From contig NZ_ML660115.1 of the NCBI RefSeq assembly GCF_007004655.1, positions 1-53,898 on the forward strand: a stretch of DNA of 53,898 bases. The letters run 5' to 3'. The notes below the pieces were generated by a model, which saw nothing but the letters and a program-made list of their open reading frames with translations, was not told the origin of the DNA and ran no database searches. The translations under genes were made by a program, and so were the position numbers. This DNA is from Exilibacterium tricleocarpae. Its GTDB lineage: Bacteria; Pseudomonadota; Gammaproteobacteria; Pseudomonadales; Cellvibrionaceae. Shown here piece after piece: positions 44,358 to 53,898 of the stretch; positions within the stretch are counted from its first letter, which is position 1; each line of letters starts with the position of its first letter.

Positions 44358-45308
44358 CTAAGCGGCTTCGCGGCCGCGTCTCTTGTCCTCGTAGGCACGC
44401 ATAGCCTCGCGCACCCAGTCGCCGTCGCGCTCCGCCTTGATATGATGTTGCAAACGCTGGCGATTGCAGGGACCGTTACCTTTGATAACGCGGTAGAATT
44501 CTTCCCAATCGATAGCACCGAAGTCGTAATGGCCACGCGCCTCGTTCCAGCGCAGTTTAGGGTCCGGCAGCTCCAGCCCCAGTACTTCGATCTGCGGCAC
44601 CGTCTGGTCGACGAATTCCTGTCGCAACTGGTCGTTGGATTTGCGCTTGATCTTCCACTTCATCGACTGCGCCGAGTTGGGCGACTCATCGTCATTGGGG
44701 CCAAACATCATCAGCGACGGCCACCAGAAACGATTGAGCGCATCCTGCGCCATGGCCTTTTGCTGCGCCGAGCCCTTTGCCAGCGCCAGCATAATTTCGT
44801 AACCCTGGCGCTGGTGGAAACTCTCCTCTTTACAGATGCGAATCATGGCCCGCGCATAGGGGCCGTAGGAGGTGCGCTGCAGGGCGACCTGATTGATGAT
44901 GGCGGCCCCGTCCACCAGCCATCCCACCGCGCCGATATCGGCCCAGGTCAGGGTGGGGTAGTTGAAAATAGAGGAGTACTTTGCCTTGCCCCGGTGCAGC
45001 GCCTCGACCAGTTCCTCCCGCGTGGTACCGAGGGTTTCCGCCGCACTGTAGAGGTAGAGGCCGTGCCCGGCCTCGTCCTGCACCTTGGCCAGCAACACTG
45101 CCTTGCGGCGCAGACTCGGCGCTCGGGTAATCCAGTTGCCCTCCGGCTGCATGCCGACCACTTCGGAGTGGGCGTGCTGGGATATCTGCCGGATCAGTGT
45201 TTTGCGGTAAGCTGCCGGCATCCAGTCTTTGGGCTCGATTTTTTCTTCCGCATCCACGCGCGCCTGAAAGCGCCGCTCCAGGTCCTGCTCTGTCTGTCTC
45301 TGTGCCAT
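44358..45308 (-). CDS. paaA: Phenylacetyl-CoA epoxidase catalytic subunit PaaA
   Basis: 316 residues from the ATG at 45308 ([13 protein letters not shown], with GGGAG upstream); 21 upstream codons of open frame reach into the promoter. Di-iron ferritin fold with ligand regions [16 protein letters not shown] and [13 protein letters not shown] (E-x-x-H type). It performs O2-dependent epoxidation of phenylacetyl-CoA to the 1,2-epoxide. It is the first gene of paaABCDE, with an inverted TGATAC/GTATCA pair about 50-90 bp upstream. Confidence 0.96.
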   Translation of the reverse strand: MAQRQTEQDLERRFQARVDAEEKIEPKDWMPAAYRKTLIRQISQHAHSEVVGMQPEGNWITRAPSLRRKAVLLAKVQDEAGHGLYLYSAAETLGTTREELVEALHRGKAKYSSIFNYPTLTWADIGAVGWLVDGAAIINQVALQRTSYGPYARAMIRICKEESFHQRQGYEIMLALAKGSAQQKAMAQDALNRFWWPSLMMFGPNDDESPNSAQSMKWKIKRKSNDQLRQEFVDQTVPQIEVLGLELPDPKLRWNEARGHYDFGAIDWEEFYRVIKGNGPCNRQRLQHHIKAERDGDWVREAMRAYEDKRRGREAA

Positions 45309-45358
45309 GCTATTTAGGCTCCCGTGTTGTGCCGGCCAACGGATAAGTCGACACATTA

Positions 45359-45397
45359 TGATACCAATCACACAAAATATTCAATATTTATGTATCA
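45359..45397. promoter_or_regulatory. Candidate paa operator before paaA
   Basis: TGATAC (45359-45364) and GTATCA (45392-45397) form inverted half-sites separated by 27 bp. The paaA promoter must lie here. The half-site resembles the core of the E. coli PaaX site (TGATTC) with one change. A matching pair is found at the other two paa promoters. Confidence 0.55.
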
Positions 45398-45461
45398 CTT
45401 CAAGTCAAACTACAATGACCGGTTGATTCACACCAGTCATTAAATCAGATTGCTAGGGTGA

Positions 45462-46676
45462 TCAAACACGCTCAATAACTACAGCGATGCCCTGCCCCAC
45501 GCCGATACACATGGTGCACAGGCCGTAGCGCCCACCGCTGCACTGCAATTCATACAACGCGGTGGTTACCAGGCGCGCGCCACTCATCCCCAGGGGGTGG
45601 CCCAGGGCGATGGCCCCGCCGTTGGGATTGACGCGGACATCGTCATCGGCCACCCCAAGTTCCCGCAGTACCGCCAGGCCCTGGGCGGCAAAGGCCTCAT
45701 TGAGCTCTATCACATCCATATCGGCCAGTTGCAGTCCGGTCAGCGCCAGTACCCGGGTCACCGCCGGCGCCGGACCTATACCCATGATACGGGGTTCGAC
45801 CCCTGCGCAGGCCATACCGACAATACGGGCTTTGGGGGTCAGCCCGTGGTGCGCGGCCGCCGCCTCGGAGGCGAGTATCAAGGCACAGGCACCGTCATTC
45901 ACACCGGAGGCGTTACCCGCAGTCACGGTTCCCTGCTCCCTGAAGGGGGTACCCAGTTTGGCCAGAGCTTCGAGGCTGGTATCGGCGCGCGGGTGTTCGT
46001 CGGTATCGACCAGCAGCGGCTCCTGCCGGCGCCGGGGCACGGCTACGGGCGTGATCTCCTGCCGCAACCGCCCCGCCGCCATGGCCGCCGCCGCTTTCTC
46101 CTGGCTGCGCAACGCAAACAGGTCTTGATCGCGGCGCTCGACGGCAAACTGTTCGGCAACGTTCTCAGCAGTTTCGGGCATAGAATCGATACCGTATTGA
46201 GCCTGCAGCAGTTTGTTGACAAAACGCCAGCCGATCGTGGTATCGAACAGCTCGGCGCGGCGGCTGAAAGCCGTATCCGCTTTTGGCATCACCAGCGGCG
46301 CCCGCGACATCGATTCCACCCCGCCGGCAATCATCAGTTGCGCCTCGCCGGTCCTGATGGCGCGGGCGGCACTGCCGACGGCATCCATGCCGGAACCGCA
46401 CAGGCGGTTTATCGTCGCGCCCGGCACAGTGACCGGCAATCCCGCCAACAGCGCGCACATCCTCGCCACATTGCGGTTGTCTTCCCCGGCCTGGTTGGCA
46501 CAACCGTAGAACACGTCGGCCACCTGCTCCCAGTCCACTGCGCTGTTGCGATCCATCAGCGCGCGGATCGGCACCGCACCGAGATCATCGGCACGCACCG
46601 CCGCCAGGGCGCCGCCATAACGGCCGATGGGCGTGCGCACGGCATCACAGATAAACGCTTCTTTTATCACTGTCAT
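45462..46676 (-). CDS. paaJ: 3-oxoadipyl-CoA / 3-oxo-5,6-dehydrosuberyl-CoA thiolase
   Basis: 404 residues. Thiolase with nucleophile Cys in NRLCGSGMDAVG, His in GGAIALGHPLGMSG and the second Cys in LCTMCIGVGQG. The N terminus EAFICDAVRTPIGRYGG is typical of the PcaF/PaaJ type. It cleaves the ring-opened product twice in the phenylacetate route; the same family also serves beta-ketoadipate metabolism (pcaF), but the neighbours indicate paaJ. It starts 21 bp after paaI and ends the paaG-paaI-paaJ unit. Confidence 0.93.
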   Translation of the reverse strand: MTVIKEAFICDAVRTPIGRYGGALAAVRADDLGAVPIRALMDRNSAVDWEQVADVFYGCANQAGEDNRNVARMCALLAGLPVTVPGATINRLCGSGMDAVGSAARAIRTGEAQLMIAGGVESMSRAPLVMPKADTAFSRRAELFDTTIGWRFVNKLLQAQYGIDSMPETAENVAEQFAVERRDQDLFALRSQEKAAAAMAAGRLRQEITPVAVPRRRQEPLLVDTDEHPRADTSLEALAKLGTPFREQGTVTAGNASGVNDGACALILASEAAAAHHGLTPKARIVGMACAGVEPRIMGIGPAPAVTRVLALTGLQLADMDVIELNEAFAAQGLAVLRELGVADDDVRVNPNGGAIALGHPLGMSGARLVTTALYELQCSGGRYGLCTMCIGVGQGIAVVIERV

Positions 46677-46697
46677 TCTCTACCCCACTGTCTGCGG

Positions 46698-47153
46698 TTA
46701 GACCTGCCCGGCGCCGCCCGGCGGCAATACCCGGCCGCGAATCTCGTAACATTTGCCTCGAAAGTAAGCGACCACCTGTTGCTCAGCACCGAATACCGTG
46801 ACGTCGTACACGCCGGTGCGGCCGCCGCGGGCACGCTCCTCGGCAACCGCCTCGAGCCGCTCCCCCAGCTTACCGGGGCGCACAAAGTCGATGCTGCAAC
46901 CCTGGGCCACCGTATTGCGGTCATAGCTGTTGCAGGCAAACGCAAAAGCGCTGTCGGCCAGGGAAAAAATCAACCCGCCGTGGGCAATGGCATGGCCGTT
47001 GACCATATCCTCCCGCACCGCCATGGTCAGCCGCGCAAACCCCGGCCCCATATCGATAATTTCCATCCCCAGGGCCCGGGAAGCCTGATCGCGGTCAAAC
47101 AGATGCCGCGCACAGTCCCAGGCCAGCGCCTTGTCTGCAGTTTCATTCGCCAT
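46698..47153 (-). CDS. paaI: Phenylacetate-pathway hotdog thioesterase PaaI
   Basis: 151 residues from the ATG at 47153, 16 bp after the paaG stop. The hotdog fold has VNGHAIAHGGLIFSLADSAFAFACNS, the PaaI active-site pattern with Asn/His and Asp. It hydrolyses aryl-CoA dead-end products such as hydroxyphenylacetyl-CoA to free CoA. Confidence 0.93.
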   Translation of the reverse strand: MANETADKALAWDCARHLFDRDQASRALGMEIIDMGPGFARLTMAVREDMVNGHAIAHGGLIFSLADSAFAFACNSYDRNTVAQGCSIDFVRPGKLGERLEAVAEERARGGRTGVYDVTVFGAEQQVVAYFRGKCYEIRGRVLPPGGAGQV

Positions 47154-47169
47154 GGCAATACTCTTTATT

Positions 47170-47961
47170 TCAACGACCTTTAAAATTCGGCTGCCGCTTC
47201 TCCATAAACGCCGCCACGCCCTCGCGGTAGTCTTCAGTCTGGCCGGCACTGCGCATAAATTCTTTTTCCAACTCTAACTGTTCATCGAGGCTGTTGGCGG
47301 TGGAGGCGTTGAGGGCGCGCTTGATCAGCGCCAGCCCCCGGGTCGGCGCGCGGGCCAATTGCCGGGCCAGGGTCCGGGCCGTCTCCTGTAGTTTCTCGTC
47401 ATCGATACACTGCCAGATCATGCCCCACTGCTCGGCCTGCTCGGCGCTGACCTTACCCCCGAGCAACGCCAACCCCTTGGCCCGCGGCATACCCACCAGA
47501 CGCGGCAGCGCCCAGGTGCCGCCGGAATCCGGAATAACGCCGATGTTGCAGAACGCCTGGACGAATTTCGCCGACCTGGCCGCCAGCACAATATCACACG
47601 CCATCGCGATACTGGCACCGGCGCCCGCCGCGACGCCATTGACCGCGCAGACGACCGGCAACTCCAAGCCGTAAAGCGCGCGAATCAGCGGATTGTAGTT
47701 TCTTTCCACCGAGTCACCGAGGTCCGGCACCTCGGTATCCGCAGACACACTGCGGTCGCCGAGGTCCTGCCCGGCACAAAATCCCCGCCCCGCCCCGGTC
47801 AACAGCAAACAGCGAATCGAAGCATCGGTGCGCACCGTTTTCAGGGCTTCGCGCACCTCCCGATGCATGGCTTCATTGAAGCTGTTGAGGGTTTCCGGGC
47901 GGTTGAGGGTCAGGACGGCGGCACCCTCATCGAGGTCGAAGGTAATGGTTTCAAAACGCAT
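47170..47961 (-). CDS. paaG: Epoxyphenylacetyl-CoA isomerase PaaG
   Basis: 263 residues. Enoyl-CoA hydratase/isomerase (crotonase) fold with RPETLNSFNEAMH, the oxyanion segments GAGRGFCAGQDLGDRS and GVAAGAGASIAMACDIV, and the Asp-containing PDSGGTWALPRLVG typical of PaaG. It converts the ring 1,2-epoxide of phenylacetyl-CoA into oxepin-CoA and also isomerises later intermediates. It is the first gene of paaG-paaI-paaJ and divergent from paaY. Confidence 0.94.
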   Translation of the reverse strand: MRFETITFDLDEGAAVLTLNRPETLNSFNEAMHREVREALKTVRTDASIRCLLLTGAGRGFCAGQDLGDRSVSADTEVPDLGDSVERNYNPLIRALYGLELPVVCAVNGVAAGAGASIAMACDIVLAARSAKFVQAFCNIGVIPDSGGTWALPRLVGMPRAKGLALLGGKVSAEQAEQWGMIWQCIDDEKLQETARTLARQLARAPTRGLALIKRALNASTANSLDEQLELEKEFMRSAGQTEDYREGVAAFMEKRQPNFKGR

Positions 47962-48008
47962 GGTCGCTGCTCCGCTGGTCGGCCACAGGCGTGCCGGGGG
48001 TCAAAAAA

Positions 48009-48048
48009 AGATACAAAATACTAGCATAGCGTTTGTTTTTTTGTATCA
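48009..48048. promoter_or_regulatory. Candidate paa operator between paaG and paaY
   Basis: AGATAC (48009-48014; one change from TGATAC) and GTATCA (48043-48048) form inverted half-sites 28 bp apart in the divergent paaG/paaY promoter region. A single regulator here would control both directions. Confidence 0.55.
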
Positions 48049-48100
48049 TTTTGTTCGCAATCCGTTTATCGGTTGATCAACAGTAGCGGAGGGAGCTGTC

Positions 48101-48730
48101 TTGAGTGTCTACAGTATCGATAACCTTACGCCGGTGGTGGACCCCAGCGCCTATGTGCACCCGAGCGCCGTGCTGATCGGCGACGTTATTATCGGCGCGG
48201 AGGTCTACATCGGTCCACTGGCCAGCCTGCGCGGCGATATGGGCCGCATCGTGATTGGCCAAGGGGCCAACGTGCAGGACACCTGCGTGGTTCACACCTT
48301 TCCCGGTAAAGACTGCACAGTGCACGCCTGCGGGCATATCGGGCACGGGGCGGTCTTGCACGGCTGCGACATCGGCGCCAATTCGCTGGTGGGGATGAAT
48401 ACCGTCATCATGGACGACGCCCGCATCGGCGACGAGTGTATTGTCGGGGCCTGCAGCTTCGTCAAAGCCCGCTTCGCGGCGCCCGCCCGCAGCCTTATCG
48501 CCGGCAGCCCGGCAGTGATTCGCCGGCAGGTGAGCGACGCTGAAATTGCCTGGAAAACAAAGGGCACCGAGCAGTACCGGCAACTGGCGCAGCGGTGCCG
48601 GGCCGGCCTGCGGGAAACAGAGCCACTGGTCGCCGTCGAGCCCGGCCGGCGGCGGCTGCACGCCGGCGACTACCAGACACTGGCAGACACTCTAAAAAAC
48701 GGAGAAAACAATAATCATGAACTAAAGTAG
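48101..48730 (+). CDS. paaY: Phenylacetate-pathway hexapeptide thioesterase PaaY
   Basis: 209 residues. Left-handed beta-helix with hexapeptide repeats (DPSAYVHPSAVLIGDVIIGA, ASLRGDMGRIVIG) and the His residues of a gamma-carbonic-anhydrase-like metal site (VHTFPG, HACGHIGHG). PaaY hydrolyses ring-hydroxylated or oxepin-derived CoA esters and protects the CoA pool. The start codon is TTG at 48101, supported by GGAGGGAG 6 bases upstream; no ATG or GTG fits. It is divergent from paaG. Confidence 0.94.
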   Translation: MSVYSIDNLTPVVDPSAYVHPSAVLIGDVIIGAEVYIGPLASLRGDMGRIVIGQGANVQDTCVVHTFPGKDCTVHACGHIGHGAVLHGCDIGANSLVGMNTVIMDDARIGDECIVGACSFVKARFAAPARSLIAGSPAVIRRQVSDAEIAWKTKGTEQYRQLAQRCRAGLRETEPLVAVEPGRRRLHAGDYQTLADTLKNGENNNHELK

Positions 48731-48795
48731 ATAACAGAAAGCCGGACACAGTATCATTGCCGCCGCAAGGGCAAGACGCAGACTGGGCGTAACAC

Positions 48796-51540
48796 ATGAG
48801 ACGATTTCGCGACTGGAGTATTCGATCAAAACTCGCCTGTATCGCTATAGTGCCGGTGTTGATTTCAGTCGCCCTGCTCTGCATCAGCTTTATGAAGGGC
48901 TATCTGGATTTGAAAAACCGGGCCCTCCCCTCGCAGAGAATCGCCCTGGTGATTGCCGACAGGTCCTACTCCTACCTGTCGTGGCTCAGAAAATACGCCG
49001 CACAGACCGATGCAGGTACCCTTGCCACACTCGAAGAAACTGAAAAAATGCTGCGGCAATACGTATCTCAATTCGAAAGCTTTATCGAGGACAAATCGGA
49101 CAGCGAGCGGCAGTCCCCGCGGCAGATGCTTATCGATGTCGGCGATATGCTGGCCGCCGGCCGCCAGGTCATCCAACTCAGTGACAGCAAGGAAGCCGTC
49201 ATCGAAAACTCCGAGGAGTCCGAAGAGGCATTAATTGACCTATTGGCCCGCCTCACTGCCGAAACCAACCGCTCGGCAGAACAGATACTGGCGATCAACG
49301 ATACCGCTCGGTTCGCATCAGAGATACTGCCTACCCTGAATGTCATCGCGGAGCTGTCCGCTTTGGGTCACGCCCTGTTGTCCGAAATCCGTGAATACAT
49401 GTTGCAGCCGAACCCGGAAACCCGTCGCGAAATCATCGAATTCGAACTCGGCCTGCAGCGGGCGTCGCAACGACTGTCGGCCCTGGTGGCACCCGAAAAC
49501 AACCAGGCCGCAAACACCGCCGGCAGTATCGAAAACATGGTGGCAGAACTTGTCGAGCATTCCAAATCGACCGTCGAGCAACGGGCCAGCACGCAGACAC
49601 TGCTCGATTATCTCGACGAAAAGGAACAAAAACTGGAAAGCACCATTCTCAACACCGTCGAGCTGGTTGAGAACCAGGTGCGGGACACCCAGGCATACCT
49701 GCTGACCATGATGATCGGCACGGCGGCGGCCTGTGCGCTGTTGAGCCTGCTTTGGGGCCTGCTGATGGCGAAATCGATCAGCAGCCCCGTCTTGCACTTG
49801 AAAGCGGTGGCGCAGCGGTTCGGCGAGGGCAAATCCGCCGTCACGACGCCCTTGGCTTCCCGCGATGAAATTGGTGCGCTTTCCAGGGCTTTCAGCAACA
49901 TGATGGAAAGGATCAACAAGGCCAACCAGTCCCTCGAGCAGGAAAAGTCTTATCACTGGAATATCGTCCAGTCGATGCAGGATGCATTGTTCGTGGTCAA
50001 TCAGGAAGGTCTTATCGAAAGAGTCAATCAGGCAACGCTGGGACTTCTGGACTTCGAAGAGAACCGTATCCTCGGACGGCCGCTGGCGGATTTTATTATC
50101 AACGGAAAGGCGGCGACACAAAGAGAGAAACCCCTCAACCCGATCGTCAGCGAGTTGGCCGACGGCGACATCATCGCCAATATAGAGTGTATTGCCATCA
50201 CCCGGAAAAACCACAGAATACCGGTGTCGCTGTCCGGTGCCGTCATGCATGGCAGCCACGCCGCAGCCGGCAGTGTGGTCTGTGTTATCCACGATCTGTC
50301 GGCCCATGTACGCGCCGAGGAACTGGCCGAAGCCCGCGACAAAGCCGAAGCCGCCAACCAGGCAAAAACCACGTTTCTCTCCCGTATGAGCCATGAGCTG
50401 CGCACACCGATGAATGCGATTCTCGGTTTCGCCCAGTTGCAGGAAAGAAAATTCACAGCACAAACCCCCGACGCCTCCCGCCGCATCAACCGGCAGATTT
50501 TATCCGCCGGCTGGCACCTGCTGAACCTGATCGATGAGCTGTTGGACCTGGTGCAAATAGAGAGAAACACACTCAAACTGTCGGTGGAAACCTGCCATTT
50601 GCACAAAGCCGTCAATGAGAGCCTGAACCTGGTACTGGCGCAAAACATCAAGCCCGATATCACTGTCAATTACGAAGAAGTGCCCATCACGGTAATGGCC
50701 GACTACACCCGGCTCAAGCAAATTCTGATCAACCTGTTGTCCAACGCCATCAAATACAACCGCGATCGGGGCTCGGTGACCATTCATGCCCGTCCAGTGG
50801 AAGAAGACGAGGTCGAAATCAGTATCAGCGATACCGGGGTCGGTATCACACCGGAAAACAGGGAGCGCATTTTCGAACCCTTTACCCGCTTGCAGTATGC
50901 CGAAGACAATGAAATTCAGGGCACGGGCATCGGCCTGTCCCTCACTAAATTCCTCGTCGAGCAGATGAACGGCAGCATCCGCATCGATAGCCATATCGGG
51001 CACGGCACCGTTTTTATGGTGCGTCTCAAGCGGGGTGAAGCTATTGCCACAGCGGCAACTACCGAGAAAAAATCACCTTCCCGCCTGCTGCCGCTGAACA
51101 CCGACACCATGACAGTGTTGTACGTGGAGGACAATCCACACAGTGTGGAGTTGATGCAAGCCATCGTCGACGCCATGCCGAATATCGCCCTGTTGACCTC
51201 GGCCACTGCGGAAGAAGGCATCGAGCTGGCAAAGCATTTCAAACCGGCTCTGATACTGCTCGATATCAATTTGCCGAACATGGACGGTATCAGCGCGGTC
51301 AGGGTGCTGCGGCGGGACCCGGTTTTGCAGCAGACCCGCATCATCGCCTTGAGTGCCGACGCCATGCCCACCCAGATAGAGGAGGCGATGCGGGCCGGTT
51401 TCGACCAATACATTACCAAGCCTATCAACGTGGATCAGATTATCGGGCTGTTTGACGACCTGGACCCGGCGGCGGACAACGCCGGCGACTCGGCTGCGGG
51501 CTGCCCGCCCGGGTCGGACCAACACCCTAGTTCGACTTGA
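48796..51540 (+). CDS. Membrane hybrid histidine kinase inside the paa locus
   Basis: 914 residues. One membrane helix at about 14-34, a long helical periplasmic sensor (about 35-300) and a second helix at about 302-324 are followed by HAMP ([15 protein letters not shown]). A PAS domain spans about 385-505 ([18 protein letters not shown]). HisKA has [14 protein letters not shown] with phospho-His533. HATPase has [18 protein letters not shown] and [10 protein letters not shown]. The C-terminal receiver has YVEDNP, Asp823 in LILLDINLP and Lys876. No HPt or partner regulator is adjacent. It follows paaY by 65 bp and overlaps the paaZ end by 14 bp in convergent orientation. Ligand and output are unknown; an aromatic signal is only an inference from location. 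Confidence 0.9.
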   Translation: MRRFRDWSIRSKLACIAIVPVLISVALLCISFMKGYLDLKNRALPSQRIALVIADRSYSYLSWLRKYAAQTDAGTLATLEETEKMLRQYVSQFESFIEDKSDSERQSPRQMLIDVGDMLAAGRQVIQLSDSKEAVIENSEESEEALIDLLARLTAETNRSAEQILAINDTARFASEILPTLNVIAELSALGHALLSEIREYMLQPNPETRREIIEFELGLQRASQRLSALVAPENNQAANTAGSIENMVAELVEHSKSTVEQRASTQTLLDYLDEKEQKLESTILNTVELVENQVRDTQAYLLTMMIGTAAACALLSLLWGLLMAKSISSPVLHLKAVAQRFGEGKSAVTTPLASRDEIGALSRAFSNMMERINKANQSLEQEKSYHWNIVQSMQDALFVVNQEGLIERVNQATLGLLDFEENRILGRPLADFIINGKAATQREKPLNPIVSELADGDIIANIECIAITRKNHRIPVSLSGAVMHGSHAAAGSVVCVIHDLSAHVRAEELAEARDKAEAANQAKTTFLSRMSHELRTPMNAILGFAQLQERKFTAQTPDASRRINRQILSAGWHLLNLIDELLDLVQIERNTLKLSVETCHLHKAVNESLNLVLAQNIKPDITVNYEEVPITVMADYTRLKQILINLLSNAIKYNRDRGSVTIHARPVEEDEVEISISDTGVGITPENRERIFEPFTRLQYAEDNEIQGTGIGLSLTKFLVEQMNGSIRIDSHIGHGTVFMVRLKRGEAIATAATTEKKSPSRLLPLNTDTMTVLYVEDNPHSVELMQAIVDAMPNIALLTSATAEEGIELAKHFKPALILLDINLPNMDGISAVRVLRRDPVLQQTRIIALSADAMPTQIEEAMRAGFDQYITKPINVDQIIGLFDDLDPAADNAGDSAAGCPPGSDQHPSST

Positions 51541-53572
51541 TTTCCACCAGGGTCAGAATATCGTAGAGCGCCACCGGCTCGTCGTTTTGATTGCTGACCT
51601 CCACTGCCCAGACCACCACGCCCGTGGCTCGTGCTTCATCGGGACGTTTGTCTTTTTTGACCTTGCGCTTAACGGTAATGGCCACCCGAATCGTGTCGCC
51701 GATACCGACCGGCTCGACAAAGCGCAGATTATCCAAACCATAGTTGGCCAGCACCGGACCCACAGAGGGCTCGACGAACATACCGGCCGCCGCGGAAATT
51801 ACAAAGTAACCGTGGGCGACCCGTTTGCCAAACAGCGAGTCCTGCGCCGCCAGCTCATCGAAGTGGGCGTAGAAGTGATCGCCGGACAGGCAGCCGAAGT
51901 TGACGATATCCGCCTCGGTAACCGTGCGGCGGTGCGTGACCAGCGTTTCGCCGATCTGCAGATCGTCAAAGTATTTGCGAAACGGATGCACATCGGTGCT
52001 GACCGTGGCGCCGCCGCGATGGTATTCCCCGGTAATGGCCGTCAGCGTCGTCGGCGACCCCTGCAGCGCCGTGCGCTGCATATAGTGCTTGACGGCGCGC
52101 AGGCCGCCCAGTTCCTCGCCGCCACCGGCGCGGCCGGGACCGCCGTGCACCAGTGCCGGCAACGGCGAACCGTGGCCGGTGGACTCGGCGGCGCAATCCG
52201 CATTGAGAATCAACAGGCGGCCGTGATAGGCCGCCGCCCCCAGCACTATCGCGCGTGCCTCCCCGTTGTCCGGGGTCACCACCGAGCCCACCAGGCTGCC
52301 GCGGCCCAGGCGCGCCAGTTCGACAGCGTCTGCGGCTGTCGAATAGGGCATCAAGGTACTGACGGGACCAAACGCTTCGACCGCATGCACCGCCGTCGAT
52401 GCCAGCGGCTTGTCGCAGCGCAACAGCGTCGGTTGAAAAAACGCACCCTGTTGCGCCGAGGCGTCCAGCACCTCAAACTCGCGGCGGCCGCCGTAAACCA
52501 CAGCAGCGGAAGCCTGCAGAGTCGCCACCGCCTCCCATACGTCCTCCCGCTGGTCCTTACCTACGAGCGCCCCCATGCGCACCCCCTCCCGGTCGGGGTC
52601 ACCCACCACGACTTTGTCCAGGCGCCCGGCCAGGGCCTCCTGCACGGCGTCGACATAGTCGGCAGGCACTATGGCGCGGCGAATAGCGGTGCATTTCTGG
52701 CCTGCCTTGACCGTCATCTCCTTGGCGACTTCCCTGACATACAGATCGAACTCCGGTGTTCCGGGGGCAGCGGCGCGCCCGAGAATGGCACAATTCAAAG
52801 AATCCGCTTCCATATTGAACGGCACGGCATTGTCTACGATGGCCGGATGGGTGCGCAATTGCCGGCCGGTGGCCGCCGAACCGGTAAACGTCACCACATC
52901 CTGTTCCGTCACATGATCGAGCAGGTCGCCGGCACTGCCGCAGATCAGTTGGATGGCACCCTCGGGAAACACCCCGGCGTCGATAATCATCCTCACCATC
53001 GCCGCGGTGAGGTAACAGGATACCGTCGCCGGCTTTACCACCACCGGCATACCGGCGGCGAGACTGGGGGCCATTTTTTCCAGCATGCCCCAGCAGGGAA
53101 AGTTGTAGGCATTGATATGGAGCGCCACACCCGGCTTGGCGGTGAGAATATGGCGGCCGACAAAGCTGCCGGACTTGGACAGGTGCTCCATTTCCCCCTC
53201 CACCAGCACGGTATCGTTGGGGAACTCCCGCCGCACCAGGCTCGAGTAGGTAAACAGGGTGCCGGCACCGCCGTCGATATCGATCCAGCTGTCGGTGCGA
53301 GTGGCACCGGTCCAGGCGGAGATGCGATACAGCTCTTCTTTCTGTGCCAACAACAATTTGCCCAGCGCTTTCAGGCGCGCCGCGCGCTCGTGAAACGTCA
53401 ACGCCCGCAGCGCCGGACCGCCGGTGTCGCGGGCATAGTCCAGCACCGCCTTGAAATCGATGCCACGGCTGCCGGCCTCGGCTATGGGCTCGCCGTTCAC
53501 CGCGTTGACAAGCTGCACCCCCTGGCCCGCACCCTCGACCCATTGGCCCGCCACGTAACTTTGTACTTTCAT
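51527..53572 (-). CDS. paaZ: PaaZ, oxepin-CoA hydrolase / aldehyde dehydrogenase
   Basis: 681 residues from the ATG at 53572, with GGGAGG 8 bases upstream; 26 upstream codons of open frame contain the operator and are not used. The N-terminal aldehyde dehydrogenase (about 1-510) has the catalytic Cys in VKAGQKCTA and FTGSAATG. The C-terminal MaoC-like hydratase (about 540-680) has [18 protein letters not shown] and [13 protein letters not shown]. Hydrolytic ring opening of oxepin-CoA yields a reactive aldehyde that the first domain oxidises to 3-oxo-5,6-dehydrosuberyl-CoA. It is apart from the other paa units and has its own operator-like pair. Confidence 0.95.
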   Translation of the reverse strand: MKVQSYVAGQWVEGAGQGVQLVNAVNGEPIAEAGSRGIDFKAVLDYARDTGGPALRALTFHERAARLKALGKLLLAQKEELYRISAWTGATRTDSWIDIDGGAGTLFTYSSLVRREFPNDTVLVEGEMEHLSKSGSFVGRHILTAKPGVALHINAYNFPCWGMLEKMAPSLAAGMPVVVKPATVSCYLTAAMVRMIIDAGVFPEGAIQLICGSAGDLLDHVTEQDVVTFTGSAATGRQLRTHPAIVDNAVPFNMEADSLNCAILGRAAAPGTPEFDLYVREVAKEMTVKAGQKCTAIRRAIVPADYVDAVQEALAGRLDKVVVGDPDREGVRMGALVGKDQREDVWEAVATLQASAAVVYGGRREFEVLDASAQQGAFFQPTLLRCDKPLASTAVHAVEAFGPVSTLMPYSTAADAVELARLGRGSLVGSVVTPDNGEARAIVLGAAAYHGRLLILNADCAAESTGHGSPLPALVHGGPGRAGGGEELGGLRAVKHYMQRTALQGSPTTLTAITGEYHRGGATVSTDVHPFRKYFDDLQIGETLVTHRRTVTEADIVNFGCLSGDHFYAHFDELAAQDSLFGKRVAHGYFVISAAAGMFVEPSVGPVLANYGLDNLRFVEPVGIGDTIRVAITVKRKVKKDKRPDEARATGVVVWAVEVSNQNDEPVALYDILTLVEIKSN

Positions 53573-53609
53573 CGTCCAAGCCTCCCGCTGGGCAGATATG
53601 CCCGAGATG

Positions 53610-53649
53610 TGATACGTAATTTTTGTTTGCAGGGAAGGGTAACGTATCA
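53610..53649. promoter_or_regulatory. Candidate paa operator before paaZ
   Basis: TGATAC (53610-53615) and GTATCA (53644-53649) are inverted half-sites 28 bp apart, the best of three (GTGATACGT facing ACGTATCAC). The left half lies in ATGTGATACGTAAT, close to the E. coli PaaX consensus WWTRTGATTCGYGWT. The paaZ start is 38 bp downstream of the nearer half. Confidence 0.6.
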
Positions 53650-53736
53650 CGTTGAATTAAAGCAAGATTTGCGGGCTATTTGGCTGACGGCTTAACAGCG
53701 GAAGCGGACAATTTGTTTTTGGCACCACCTGCGGTG

Positions 53737-53762
53737 GCACGGTGCGGGGACATAACTTTAGT
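53737..53762. repeat. REP-like palindrome at the window end
   Basis: GGGGACATAACT-TT-AGTTGTGTCCCC is an imperfect palindrome (11 of 12 pairs; the last can be G-U). It resembles ends of REP/IS200-type elements as I remember them. No gene is present in 53651-53898. Confidence 0.55.
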
Positions 53763-53830
53763 TGTGTCCCCCTCGAGGGGGGCCACTCCCGGTTAACGAA
53801 GGCACCGCTAGCCGTCCCATCCTAAGGGGT

Positions 53831-53898
<68 letters not shown>

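Noticed and set aside
45597-47183. 528-codon open frame opposite paaJ/paaI
   Set aside because: Long only because of high GC; composition (His/Gln/Arg-rich) is typical of an antisense shadow of known paa genes.
51452-53695. 747-codon open frame opposite paaZ
   Set aside because: Antisense shadow of the clearly recognised paaZ; no domain can be identified.
53725-53745. TGGCACGG near the window end as a sigma-54 promoter
   Set aside because: No GC doublet at the -12 position with correct spacing and no downstream gene.

Overview
The window is about 54 kb of a GC-rich gammaproteobacterial chromosome. An aerobic marine-type heterotroph of the Cellvibrionales/Halieaceae/Spongiibacteraceae kind is my inference. 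It rests on the gene content together: Na+-pumping oxaloacetate decarboxylase (oadGAB), DusC, a GlrK/QseG/GlrR operon, a PEP-CTERM protein, GMC dehydrogenase/LacI sugar genes and a complete ring-epoxidase phenylacetate locus. I see no rRNA, tRNA, CRISPR array, prophage or intact transposase gene. The last 67 bases hold a 30-base G run and a 14-base C run and look like a contig end or sequencing artefact.

Layout. 1-900 is an AT-rich stretch with two unrecognised small genes. 1201-4676 is oadGAB. 5140-9861 holds dusC, a 161-bp MITE-like element, ggt, an AraC-type remnant and a Baeyer-Villiger-type monooxygenase. 9862-15046 holds a nested palindromic repeat, a DUF2721 protein, a DUF4124 protein, a pilin-like protein, a truncated thioesterase-like gene and a large membrane protein. 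15047-18512 is a soluble phosphorelay (response regulator, histidine kinase, HPt protein). 18760-23804 holds an alpha/beta hydrolase, topB with a LexA-box-like site, a PEP-CTERM protein and a thiol-peroxidase lipoprotein. 23825-27811 is glrK-qseG-glrR, with a divergent EF-hand gene behind a near-perfect sigma-54 promoter.

28082-30808 carries an isolated FecR N-terminal (DUF4880) protein and a 655-residue fusion of thioredoxin-fold, c-type heme, copper-monooxygenase-like and EF-hand modules. 30832-39992 is a sugar-oxidation locus: GMC dehydrogenase with its Tat-exported small subunit, two TIM-barrel isomerases, an MFS transporter, a Gfo/Idh dehydrogenase and a LacI regulator, with LacI-type palindromes upstream. 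40447-41394 is a homocysteine S-methyltransferase-family gene.

41396-53572 is the phenylacetate locus: paaABCDE (epoxidase), paaG-paaI-paaJ, divergent paaY, a large membrane hybrid histidine kinase, and paaZ. PaaABCE epoxidises phenylacetyl-CoA, PaaG isomerises the epoxide to oxepin-CoA, PaaZ opens and oxidises the ring, PaaJ thiolyses the product, and PaaI and PaaY are thioesterases that rescue dead-end CoA esters. paaK, paaF, paaH and a paaX/paaR regulator are not in the window.

The most interesting signals are: (1) a TGATAC / GTATCA inverted pair with 27-28 bp spacing before paaA, between paaG and paaY, and before paaZ; (2) the hybrid kinase inside the paa locus; (3) a -24/-12 promoter plus two orphan terminator-like hairpins in the glrK intergenic region, suggesting an EF-hand target and possibly a small RNA; (4) a LexA-like box 11 bp before topB; (5) two palindromic repeats with different arms but a shared AGCAGGGATGCT core. 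All of these come from reading the sequence; no database search was run.
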